Source: Arbacia lixula
Taxonomy: Eukaryota > Echinodermata > Echinoidea > Arbacioida > Arbaciidae
Direction of reading: 5' to 3'
Assembly (NCBI GenBank): GCA_963669155.1
Contig: OZ022583.1
Span: forward strand, 18,597,955 to 18,661,954
Length of the DNA stretch: 64,000 bases
Part shown: positions 40,013-51,900 of the stretch, one piece after another
How the letters are laid out: the number at the start of each line of letters is the position of its first letter
How positions within the stretch are numbered: position 1 is the stretch's first letter
Notes under the pieces: model-generated
The model's input: the letters and a program-made list of their open reading frames with translations, nothing else
Database searches by the model: none
Told to the model about the DNA's origin: nothing
Position numbers and translations under genes: made by a program

Positions 40013-40444
40013 GCCGTTTTAATATTTATTCCTATTTCTTGATATCACGAATTCGATTTCTTGATATCAAGAAATGGAATTTCTGATATCAAGATATCAA
40101 GAAATGGTTTTGTGTAGTTAAGCAATGGCAATTCTTGATATCAAAAAATCGAATTCTTGATACATGTATCACAAATTCGATTTCTTGATATCAGAAATTC
40201 CATTTCTTGATATCAAGAAATCGAATTCGTGATATCAAGAAATAGGAATACATGTTAAAACGTTAAAATCAAATTCTTGATATCAAGAATTTGAATTGTT
40301 GATATCAAGAAATGGTTTTGTGTAGTCAAGCAATGGCAATTCTTGATATCAAGAAATTGAATTCTTGATATCAAGTAGTCGAATTCTTGATATCAAGAAA
40401 TCGAATTCGTGATATCAAGAAACAGGAATAAATGTTAAAACGGC
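40013..40444. mobile_element. Foldback element built of TTGATATCAA palindromes
   Basis: It begins GCCGTTTTAATATTTATTCC and ends GGAATAAATGTTAAAACGGC, inverted ends of about 60 bp. In between, TTCTTGATATCAAGAA-type palindromes and GAATTCG boxes recur more than ten times. GTTTTGTGTAGT-AAGCAATGG occurs twice. Confidence 0.8.
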
Positions 40445-40453
40445 TTGCCATAT

Positions 40454-40590
40454 GCACGTACAAACTTGTCAAAAAAGTTCAGAAACTTGAGTTTGAATAG
40501 TGCATAAACTTGTCAAAAAATGTCAGAAATTTGATTTTGATTCGTGCATAAAATTGTCAAAAAGTTTAGAAACTTGAGTTTGATTGGCCA
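40454..40590. repeat. ~50-bp tandem repeat, three copies
   Basis: Three units with AAACTTGTCAAAAAA, GTTCAGAAACTTGAGTTTGA and GTGCATAAA, diverged by small changes. It lies just beyond the 3' end of OGFOD2. Confidence 0.75.
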
Positions 40591-40741
40591 CATATCTCCT
40601 GCTCATTCTTATCACTGCACCTACTATTACTCAAAAGCCTATTTTGTTTAATAATGGGTCTCATTGTAACGATTAATGCATTTTTTTTCCACACGGCCTT
40701 TTGGTGCACTGAGTTACGGTCTCCTACACCATCTCCTACAC

Positions 40742-43700
40742 TCAGAGCGCTGCACACATCTCTATGGTCTGCTGGTTTGCTACCCCGCCCCCCGTCCTCC
40801 CCTGGTCCGTGAACCCATCCCCATAACCGACGCTCTCCACCAGCTCCGGCTTCCTGTCGCACATCGGGCACAGCTGGTTCCGTTCCCGCGACGACCGCAT
40901 CCAGACGATGAGGTTGTAGCGCTCTCCGTCGCTGATGGGCATGGCTCCGTGCATGTGCTGCCCTCTGTGGAGGAGGCCGAACGTTCGCTTGTGCTGGAAG
41001 CCCGTGTAACGCGATTCATCGCGGGGCATCTACAGAGATGAAAAACAGGACTTGGGTATTCAATTATAGGCAAGGGGGTAGAAGTGGTTATGATGAAGAC
41101 CTTTAACCATGCCCAGAAGTTTGTTTAAAGGGATAGTCAACCCTGAAGTTAAGTTGGCTTCAATAAAAGCAGAAACATGAAAGAAACATACCAGTGAAGG
41201 TTTGATGAAAATCCGTCAAAGGATAAGAAAATTGTGATCTTTTAAAATTTTAATATTGTGACATCACGTGCGAGGTGCTCTCCCATATGTTGTCTGCTGT
41301 ATGATTCAATAAATTGCGCTTTTTCTGTTATTTGATGAAGGAATATTGTTTTTCATAGAGGTATGTGTGTAAAAAAGGGGTTTCTAATGTCATAACAAAT
41401 GCACTTGTAGGCAAAATGATGCATATCCTTTTGAGAAAATGGACATAAAAAGAACCCGCACACAACCTATGGTAGAGCACCTAACACGTAACGTCACAAA
41501 ATCAAAAATTTCAAAGATCATACCTTTCATATTCTTACTTATGCCAGTTTAACTTCAGGGTGAACTATCCCTTTAATTTCAACATTTTGAGATGAATTAC
41601 GGGAAAAGCAACAAGCTCCTGCTTTGTAACAAATACCTACCTGTCTCATATCCCCAAAGTACAGATCCCCATCAGTGAACTCCTTTCCTAGGCCGACGTT
41701 GAGGGTCACTTCTGCGTTGTCATAGTGATAGTTGAGGTCCACATCCTCTCCCAGCATGTATTTCACAACAAATGCCCTGTGGGAGTCTAGCGAGTCACCC
41801 CCAGTGTCAGGGTACAGGAGGGACGTGAGGGGGGCCAGGTAGTGGGTCCGTAAAGGGTTCAGGAAGTTTTGGTCAAAGCCTAGCTCTTGCAGAAGAACCT
41901 TGGGATTTTTTTTTGCACAAAAAAGAGATTTTATGAGCAATAACACCATTTTGTGCAAGAAAATACACTCGTATATGTGATTTACATGTTTTAACCCTTT
42001 ATGTACTTTGTTAATTGGTTCATCCACTGGTATGCTAATCATTACAAATCTCCTAAATGAGTACTGTAGCAGCAATAAACGTGGCTTCCTTAAAAAAATC
42101 ACTGTCAGTGTGAACCACAGTGTTCTGCTATACATCGTCAAATTGTGGCACTTAAAATACAAATTTAAGGGCACTTTGCAATGACTCTTTAAAATCTATT
42201 GGGATTAATATTTCTTAACACATTTGCTTGTCATTTCATTTCATGCACTTCCATCATCATGGGTAAAAAAAAACAATCTACAAGAATCAAAATGAGAATT
42301 TTATTTACAAATGAAGTTATCAATAAAACGATCAATCAACCATGCTTTCCAAATTAATTTATCACTCAATTAATCAACCAAGCAAGCAATCAATCATTGG
42401 CAAGAGTAGGGCTGTTCTCTGCAGACTTCCAAACACTTCGTTCCATCACAAGAGATTAACTGTTCCTCACCCCGTAGTTGTTCATGGTGTTTGGCCGTCC
42501 CTTGGGGAGAGAGGAGGACTCAAAATGAGCAATCTCCTCTACAAACTGGTCGCAGAACTCAGCAGTGAAGACGGGGAAGGAGTACACTCGGCTCGCTGTG
42601 TATGGCATAGGAAAAAAAATCACCGCCAATCAACAATTTTGGTCTCCCAATTCTCTATATCGCAAATAATGATAAAATATCACCATACGCGGCTGGTGAC
42701 TGGAGTTAAGATGACATAAACTCTCTAATGCAGGTTACTGGAGCAAGATGACAAACTCTAAACTCATGTCAAACTACTCATATATATACTACAATCTGTA
42801 TATTCTAGAAGGTTCTATCATCTGTGCATCTAGAACGTTCTATCTATGCTTGCAAACATGACAAACAATAAACACATGACCTGACCCAGATTTTACTGAT
42901 GAGTCATCACTGGCCCAAAAGGTCACTAAACTCCACAGGCACACTCCAGCCAGTGCCTCCTTTATTATGCTAATTAGCCCCAGCTAGGTGTAACATTCTT
43001 TTATGTAAATAACACCTGGCCTAGATAGCTCTCCCAAATTCCAGAATCTTCCAGGCAGTACAAATAGCGCAATGTTGATTTCACCAATGAGGAATTTCAC
43101 AACCACATAGACTGCATCTCATTTAATGGCTACATGTACAACTTACACAAATTTATAACAGCAATGCGATCATTTGCACTGAACTACTAATATAACAGGA
43201 AGTGCATGGTTCATCACTTTACACGCCAAAAATCTAAACGGTGTAAGCGCGCCACACACAGTGATATTCTATAGTTATAATTATATACAGTCAACATACT
43301 GAAACAGCTCTATCTATGAAGAGAAGTATACCAACTAATGAAAGGTTCAATTGTGAAAAGATCCAGTTAGTGAAAGCTTACCTACAACAAGTCAATTTCC
43401 TGATTATGTACAAAGAACATAAATTTTCAAAGTCTTATTTTCCAATTAAATGAAACACTTTAGTGGGCCAAACCTATCTATAAAGAACATCCCTTGGGGA
43501 ACAGATAAGATGGTGTGTATGGACAGGTAGACAGGCGGTCTTTATAGACAGGTGCAACAACATGCAAAATGCTCTGAAGGTATGCAAGTGGTCTTTACAG
43601 AGAGGTGGTCTTTATAGAAATGTGTCACTGTACATACATGTATGAAGGATATCATCCTCATTGATAATAGTATTGTTCAGTTCTTCAGAGAGAGACAGAG

Positions 43701-46700
43701 AGAGTGAGAAAACAAATGAGGTTTAAATATAAACACAATGGAAATGTTATTGAGTTCTCTCTCTCATGTTGTATGTAATATCTTTCCACCAGTGAATTTG
43801 AAGTAGAATACATGTAGTTGGTCATTTGGTATCATCTGCTCATAATGTGCAGCATATATCGCCACACTTAGACAACTTACTACAAATACTGTTTTTTTTT
43901 TCAGAGCATGTGCTTGTGACAACATTTAGTCTCAGAAAAAGTTTAGTATTGTTTAATAATGTATTACACCTGTACCTTTTTCTTTGGTCAATTTTGCGGT
44001 TAAGCCATCCGCTGTTGCATCATGTGTCTTACAGTACTCAAGAATCTTCAGGAATTCAGGAGAGAAGTAGGATTCCTACATTTGAAATGAATGATGTGGA
44101 AGGGATAGAAATCAGACACAAATATATCATACCAGGATGACATTAAAGGGATAGCTCGCCCTGAAATGAAGTTTGGGTCAATAAAAGCAGACATATGAAA
44201 GAAACATATCAGTGAAGGTGTAATTAAAATCCGTCAAAGGATCACAAAGTTACACAACATATGGGAGAGCACCTTGCATGTGATGTCACAAAATTGACAT
44301 TTCAAAAGATCATAGCTTCATTATCCTTTTCTGCTTTTATTGAAACCTACTTATTTTCAAGGTGAACTATTCCTTTAATTGAATGAACACATGTTGCATG
44401 GTGAGGGTAGTACGTTTATATTGAGATTTCAGTCAATACTTTTCAGTCTTTCACTTTCCGTCTAAGCTGCTCTTTTCAGAGCTATTCCAAAGCCATTCCA
44501 AAACAAGCATAACTACAAATCTGAAGATCAAGATTCTAAGAACAGAGTACAAATAAGTTAAGGGTCAGATAGTAGACAGGGATGGTGGTGGAGATATTTG
44601 CCATAGAGACTTTATTGTATTAAATAAAAATATTAATTATGTGAAAACTAGGAAGGGACTCAACAAGCTGAACAAGAAGAATTTAAATGTTGCTCTTGGG
44701 TCTAGGGAAATCATTAAATGTGACAAAAATGAAGTAAAAGATTCATCACACCCTTATTTTGAAAAAAAAAACCAAAACATTATGTTGGAAATCAATTACC
44801 TTGAGTGTATAGAGGTGGGGGTAGAGTGGTTTGTATCCCTCAGATATCTTCTCTGTCCTTGCTAATAATTGCAACCCCCTGTCCCTCCTTCTCCTCACTT
44901 CCTCTTTTACCTGTAAAAACAATACAATATAACAACATAAAAAAGAAGATAAACACACTTTGGAGTTCACATGTGTAGCAGCTCAACTTTCATCTCTGTG
45001 AATATATTGGGCTGAGACTTTGACAAAGGACCCCCCTGAAAGTGAAACATAACAGGCGTCCTAAAGTCTGTTTGTCACCTACTCGTGGTATATCCGGTAA
45101 TGGCCCAACCACGGTCTAAACATCCGACCAACTGCGGTCGGCGAATAAACTTCCTTACACAGCAGAGCTCGGAGAAAGTTTACCGCAATGGACAATGATA
45201 AGCGATGCGCTCCCGAACAAAGAAGCCGCCATGAACACATTTCAGCCTCATTGGAGGGAACTCACTTCTTCATCTACTCTTGGTGAGTCAACACATATAT
45301 TTCTCCAGTGATACACGACCACTGTGTTTCAACATGTAGGAGCATCCATGATTTCCCAGTCTTTTGTTTTGTTGAAATTTAAAAAAGCATTTACCAAGGA
45401 CCAATATCATAGGTCTTCCATCTATTATTTCAATACATGTATCTGTAACTTACCACCGTCAGTTTTCAGATATGAATATTCATCTTTTATGAGATTTCAG
45501 TTAAGTTATATCTTCACCTTGCAATTTTCAGAAGAAAGATTTTTTTTAAAGAAATATTTAAATAAGAACCTCCAGAAGAACAGTTTGATTTGAAAGTGAA
45601 AAGGTATAGTTTATGTCTTTACATTTGCAATCATTATGCAAACTGATCTCAACAGAGAATTTTCGGATATATCTGATATGCACCTAGAATGTGTTATTTT
45701 GACAATTCACAATGTAATCAAAGAGATTGCTCCTGGTCTGTTAATTGATTTTCTGAATTTCTCTTAGTGAGATTTTTCAACTATAAAGATAGTTCATACT
45801 TGGTGCAATACGCTTTCCATGTCGCCATCTTCAAGGCCCTTGCTTTTCAGAATCTGTGATCAAGAACAAAGTGAACAAAAGAAAACATTCATCATTGACA
45901 TAGAAAAGCCCCCAGAACATTTGACTATCAATGTCCGAAACTTTGGAGATCTAAATTGAGCTTCTACCATGAAAGCAATCAGATAAATGACTGCAGACAC
46001 CAAAAGTCAAAATGTTTATCATGAGATACAAAATGTGCAACAATTAATTCCAGACCAGATATACATTCTTTTGAAAGATTTGTCTGTTGTCTTGCTGGTT
46101 GAAAAGTAAAAACACTGGGTACTGTATGTATACAGTGATTGGCATAATTCCAATCAATCAAATAAACACAACAAAAAAAGTAATCCCCCCTAAGCAAAAT
46201 AACATAACTTTTGATTGAAGAGGTTTTGGGCAAAATAATTTGGCAGGATTGTTCCTTAACTTATTGACTAACTTATGTGTGAAAATCACAGTAATCCAAT
46301 TAGTCATGCATGAGTGGGCAAACCTTAAAGGCAGAAATGTCACTTTTCAAAAGTCACAAGGGTAATTTTGGGATTCTGTCATATGAATTTTTGATGAATT
46401 CCATTTCTGATGCATAATTTATGTCCTTTCAATATTTATCATCCATCTCTTGATGCACTTACACCTTACCTGACACTTAACCCATTGTTTTGGTTGAGTG
46501 AGCACCATTTAACAAATACTCATCCCTCTTGAGTTTGGAACTTTTAAAAACCCTTCATTTTGGTGAAAAAATAAAACTGGATATTTTGAGAAAGACTCAA
46601 CATGACCTGTTATGTAAACATAAGAAGTCACTTTTGTGTCATGGTTGAGTGACACTTAAAAAATCGCACAAGAAATGCCAAAATTTGTTAAAACGGCATG

Positions 46701-48741
46701 AACAATCACCCTTGTGACTTTTGAAAAGTGACATTTTTGCCTTTTAGACTTACTTTTTTTGTTGTGTTTCGTTAGTACCAGTAGCTGCTTTTGATAAATG
46801 CATGGATGGCGTTAAGGAAGGCTATAAATTGCCAAGGCGGCAGCTTCGGGTGAGTCGGGTCAGGTGTCAATGTATCACTTTGCCATTACTTAGTCCTAGC
46901 TTAAAGTATACACAAAGAAAGACCGAAAAATCAGTCTCTGTAGGACGTTGGATCCGCTGAGATTGCATCTGGCTCCTCTGAACGCCCTATCAAGAGACTG
47001 AACATTGCACCTATACACTGTATGGCGATTGATGCGGGTCGCCATTTTGAATATGAAAACGCTAATACTAATGCATATATGAAAAAGTAATTTCACGCAT
47101 GCGCACATTTTTTACTCGCTCGTTTGCCGTGTGCTATTTTTTTTTCCGTCGAACCGATTGACGATTTAAATATTCATAGCCAACAACTAGTCGAACAATC
47201 TGATTTATGTCAGACTCAAGAAGATCAAGAATGTCTGCGATAAACGTGTGATCGGCGGAAAGTAAGTCTTTAATTTTCACCTTTCGATTTTTTCGGGCGG
47301 ATTTTAGTCCTAGAATTTATAAATTTATAATATAGATCTAATTTTGATTGAAGTGGATTTGTTGCATCATAGCTTGAAAGATGTTACAATTTTACTTTTT
47401 TAGACGAAGTAGCTATGATATTTAACTCAAAATCCCTTTCCCCATAGACTTTGCACTATTCAGGTAACTTTGGTGGAAACCTTGTATTTGCTTGTACGTT
47501 GTAAGAACCCTGCCGGCTGCCGCCATTGTGCGTTCAGTGTGGATGTACCGTCTCTATTCGGGGGGAATGTCCAAAAATGTCATTTCGATTAAAGAAATGA
47601 GACGAATGAGATGGTTATTCTTTTGTGCAGCTCCTAAATTGTGGAATAAACTACCTGTAGACATCAGGAAATCTAAAACATTAGGCAGCTTTAAATCAAA
47701 GGTGAAAACCTATTTGTTCTAAACACAGACCTAATCTACTTCTGACCATGATTTAAAACTATACAGCATTACGTAGTAGAAGTGCATATAAAAGCTCTTG
47801 TAGCGCAGTAGAATATATAAATATAGTTTCTGCGCTCTATAAATGATTTATTATTATTATTCCTGTCTAACACAAAGAGTACAGCGTTGCATATAATGCC
47901 CTATAGTTTTGAACAATAATTTATCCTAAATAATGGAAGATGATGACTACTCAATGCATGTAAAGTTTGGGTGCATGATTTTTTTTGTATTTACGTATTA
48001 GAAAACAAAATGAAAGATTTTCTCCGGAGGAACAAAGAGGCAAAACGTTGAAAATATTTGGCAATTGCACATTTTCATTCATCAATATGTTTTCCAACTT
48101 GTGTTTGTACTTCAATGATTTACCCTGTCAATCAGTGTCAGTTGTAGAAGTTTACTGTCAACATTTTGAATTCCACTTGAACAAGTCGAAAGAACATAAT
48201 CAAGACACAAGACTAATGAAATAACTGCACTGCACTCATCAGATTAATGAAGATATGGCATGTGATCTGAATGTGCGTTTTTTTTTTTACTGTGCAATTT
48301 TCGAAGCATGGTTTCCCGAAATCATGTTTCTTGTTAATCTTTATTACAAAAACATTAGAAACTTCAAAGAGCACAATTTCATTGAAAAATGAGTGAAAGT
48401 TCATTTTTTTTTAGCTAATCATCTATATTGCAAAGAAAACAAGAGGGGGTCTGTCAGAGTCTGAGACTGAGGCACACGCATCAAATCTCATACGAAGATA
48501 CCAACGCAAATATACGCGAATGGGGCTGAATCAAATTGCAAGATCGCGAGGGCAAGCCAGATAAATACTCAATTATCTGAAACATCTTAGCAAGCGACAA
48601 GCTTACCTTCTTCCAAGTACTTTCAAATAAGTCATCGTCATCAAAATACGTAACGTGTTGCTTGAATTTCTTCAGAAATATGTTGTGAGTGAAGAAACAC
48701 CCACAAACATAAAACTTCTTCGTCGGAGCCAGCACAGCCAT
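40742..48741 (-). CDS. OGFOD2: 2-oxoglutarate and iron-dependent oxygenase domain-containing protein 2
   Basis: Seven minus-strand exons: 48741-48607, 45853-45800, 44910-44800, 44075-43976, 42595-42471, 41898-41641 and 41029-40742. All junctions are GT-AG and the phases add to 357 codons (356 aa; human 350). The fold is a prolyl-hydroxylase-like Fe(II)/2-oxoglutarate dioxygenase; its substrate is not known to me. The metal site is visible: His233 and Asp235 (in YHYDNAEVTLNV) and the distal His288 (QHMHGAM). Arg298 (GERYNLIVW) should bind 2-oxoglutarate. The C-terminal CPMCDRKPELV is shared with vertebrate OGFOD2. The N-terminus MAVLAPTKKFYVCGCFF fits the family. A minus-strand ATTAAA (TTTAAT at 40647-40652) is a candidate poly(A) signal. 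Introns carry two related MITEs. Confidence 0.95.
41125..41576. mobile_element. MITE, TTAAAGGGATAGTTCA family
   Basis: Left end TTAAAGGGATAGTCAACCCT, right end GGTGAACTATCCCTTTAA. The interior has the family's ACATCACGTGCGAGGTGC and CCATATGTTGT. It lies in the last intron of OGFOD2. Confidence 0.88.
44143..44378. mobile_element. MITE, TTAAAGGGATAGTTCA family, internally deleted
   Basis: Left end TTAAAGGGATAGCTCGCCCT, right end GGTGAACTATTCCTTTAA. It is about half the length of its relatives but keeps ATATGGGAGAGCACCT and the inner inverted parts. In OGFOD2 intron 3. Confidence 0.85.
46168..46770. mobile_element. Uninterrupted MITE, relative of the one at 25950-28330
   Basis: Left end has ACAAAAAAAGTAATCCCCCC then TAAGCAAAATAACA; right end has TTACTTTTTTTGTTGTG. 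CACTTTTCAAAAGTCACAAG and CCCTTGTGACTTTTGAAAAG are also inverted. It gives the empty sites for both insertions in the other copy. In OGFOD2 intron 1. Confidence 0.75.
47611..47862 (+). mobile_element. 5'-truncated LINE (CR1/L2-like) 3' end
   Basis: The frame encodes AAPKLWNKLPVDIRKSKT then GSFKSKVKTYLF and a stop at about 47720. This is the usual C-terminus of CR1/L2/Jockey-type reverse transcriptases. An ATT-rich tail follows (TTATTATTATT). It interrupts a repeat whose uninterrupted form lies at about 2275-2335 (GAATGAGATGGTTATTCCTG). Only the last ~35 residues of the protein remain. In OGFOD2 intron 1. Confidence 0.8.
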
Positions 48742-48998
48742 GATATTGCTTTGAAACTGCAATGTTTTTCCGGTCACCGATCGCGCGCGATACGCGATAC
48801 ATCCGAATCCTGAATAAAACTCGAGCCCCGCCCCCATCATAACTATTACAATTTGAGCGCGAAAAGGTTGACCGGTTATACCCTTAATACCTTGCCCTTA
48901 TACGTACACACGGTACACACGGGAGTTTGCATGTTTAATTGGTATGAGATTGAGATCGAAAGTTGGTATTTCGAATATATGAAGTAAGTCAAGTCAAG
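48742..48998. promoter_or_regulatory. Probable bidirectional promoter of OGFOD2 and ZSWIM7
   Basis: The two start codons face away from each other with 257 bp between them. The interval has a GC box (CCCCGCCCCC, 48826-48835), an E2F-like GCGCGAAA (48857-48864) and several CpGs around CGATCGCGCGCGATACG, and no TATA box in a sensible place. Sharing of the promoter is inferred from spacing. Confidence 0.6.
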
Positions 48999-51900
48999 AT
49001 GGGATCCTTTGCAGGTACCGGTAAGTTTTTTGCCTGATGGGGTACCTTTGGCTTTGACAGTTAATGAAGCATTATTTATGTTTAATTAATATTAAATAGG
49101 GTCTATCTTAATTCATAAATCAGACTTGTCAATGTCACTCAGTTGTCTTACCTGAGACTGAGAATGAGATGAAGGGGTGAAGGCCAAATTGGCAAAACAA
49201 AAGAAGATTTAGAAATTTGGTAAAAACTAAAATGTTAGACTAAAATAGCGAGTGCAGTTTGTTATCACTTCTATCGATTTTCTTCAATGCTTTCCATTTT
49301 GGTCATATTTGTGTTGAAAGATAGGCCTACCAATGGAAACATGCCATTCTTAAAATAAATGTCTGAATATTGAAGAAAGGGGTAGGCCTATGCATGTGTT
49401 GATATTCACAACTGATGGAAAACTCTCAATCACACATAGATGTAATCATTCAAAAATAAATAAGCGAATATGAGTGAATTTTCACCATTAAAATGTTGGA
49501 TTCTTTAGACTAGCCCTCTGATCTACGGAATGCTCGAATGATACTCAACATTTTGAAATATTTGTTAACCTTTTTCATGAATCTCGCCTTCAATGGAGTG
49601 ACGTTAAATAAGCAAACCCCTTTCCCCGCCACAGCTGATTTTATTCTGACAAAATGCAGCAGAATGTTATAGAATGCGTAATGCAAATTCATTCAGTTTT
49701 CACAGTCCTAATTATGCAACTCAGCTTTCCATAAGCCACTATTGTTCTGAAGGATCGTCCTATCGAGAACAATAGATATGACAGCGTCCGAGCAGTTCCA
49801 GCATTTAGAGCTGAGGTTAGAGTTGTCATAGCTTCGAGAATCACCTCAGTGCTAACTATCGGAGTTAGAGCTGAAGTTAGAGTTGTCATCGCGTTGAGAA
49901 AAGCGCCCTAAGTGTCTTGTATGATCTCATTTATTCAATCATGCAGGTAGATCTATATCTGATCAAGAACAATTCAGCATACCAGGATCAGAACTACTTG
50001 GGCTCGTTCACTCAGAATTGCTACTTCATGTGCAGACGGTTTACAGGGAACAAGGCACATGTAAGTGACACTATACACTTACAGGGATAATTCAGCATGA
50101 AGATAGTAGATACATTGGTTTCAATAAAAGCAGAAACATGAAACAAATATATTAGTGAAGGTCTGACAAAAATCCGTCAAAGGGTATTAAATGGAAGTTA
50201 AGATCTTTTGAAATTTAAAGTTTGTGACGTCACATGCGAGTTGCTCTTCCATATGTTGTGTACAAAATAATTCCATAAATTGCCCTTTTTACAGTTTTTG
50301 ACTACGGAATGAGTCTTCTTACAGGTATGTGTGTAAAAACATATTGCTAATGATGTATCAAATGCACAGGTATATAAAGGAAGCGTGTATTTTAGAGATT
50401 GTGCACATTTTTGAAAAAAAATTGTACACGTATGGGAGAGTGCCTCACACATGATGTCACTGAATCAAAACTTCAAAAGATCTTTAGGTAAAGTTTAAGA
50501 AACAAACCTGTTCGCATAACTTTCTGGTTTGCAAGAGGAATGAGGAAAGCAAATGAATTTAGATATCATGTTCTTCTACCCAAACCAGGTGCATGTATGT
50601 GTAAATGAAAAAAAAGAAAAGGAGAGAGGAGAAGGTTGATGGAAAAGGTCAACTTAAAGATTACCATAGCTGTAGAGAACACAAAACATTGAGGATTCCA
50701 GCATCTGTTTGGTTTTTGTAATATGATGGATTCCTGGGATGGTCTTATTAAAGTTGATTTTTTGTTGCGTAGAAAATACAGAGAACTGACTGAATTGCCT
50801 TTTTTTACCATCTGTTTTCTCCTCTCTGCAGTGACGAATGAAGTCCTGTCTGCGTAAGTGCATTCTAAAACTTGGTCCTTTATCATGCATAATTGAAGAA
50901 TTTCCTACTTGTGTTCACATTAAGAGAAAAAAATAGTTTAATTTATTAGCTATTTTGAAGCTCTAAAGCAATATTTAATTTCTTTATTTTTGAAGTGTGA
51001 CAAAGTGTCCCTAACATTGAAACAATTTTAAGGACAATTGTGTAATATATCAATGACTAGATTCATTTCAGAATGCCACCCCTGTTATCCTTGTAAGTTT
51101 ATCGTCCTGAACTGTACAAATGTTTGAAAATGATTTCGTTTTTTCCCTGTGTAGGCTGCACTTCATGTTTGGTCCTCCGACACTCCAAGCACTGGACCTC
51201 GTCGACCACCAGAGCGTGACTCGGATTAAGAGCGAGCCAGCCGGAAGGGTCATCTACCAGGTGAGGGGTTCAACAGCTTGTAGAGGTCTGATAGAGATCT
51301 GTGGATAGACTACTGGAAGTACCAAACACTCATTGTCAGAGTTCGGAAATAAAGTATAAGATATACTTCCAGTTTACTAAGGGCATTCTGTTATTCTTTA
51401 CAATAAGAAACCCGCCACCATATTCACACCCAAAAAAGGGTATTAAGCCTAGTCAGTTGAATATGTATATTCATATTTTAGTACAAGTAACTACAGTGAA
51501 ACTTGTATATAAAGACCGCTCAAGGAAGACTAGAAATGTGGTCCATATGAACAAGCAGTCTTTATGTACAGGTTTCAATCAGAATCATACTTCAAGGGAA
51601 ACACCAAGGCCCCATTGCATAAAACTTAGCATTAATGGTAACTTTGCCATCAATGGTAACTACCATGGTAACAATGCTTGACAGCCAATCAAATTCAAGG
51701 TTTCAATAGAAAATGCTATTGGAAGCAAATTTACCATCAATGGTAAGTTTTATGCAACAGGGCCCAAGTGTGGCCTTCAAAGGCGACTATACAGATGGTC
51801 ACTAAAGCAGTGTTTACCACAGTAACTAGGCTCGTAAGAATCAGTGGTATAGTTATTAAGATGGTGGGAGAAGGCATGTACATGTTGTAATGTTGTACTT

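Noticed and set aside
47492-47610. Coding sequence preceding the LINE tail
   Set aside because: The first part of that frame is an older non-coding repeat, shown by its relative near 2275; only the part after 47611 is LINE.
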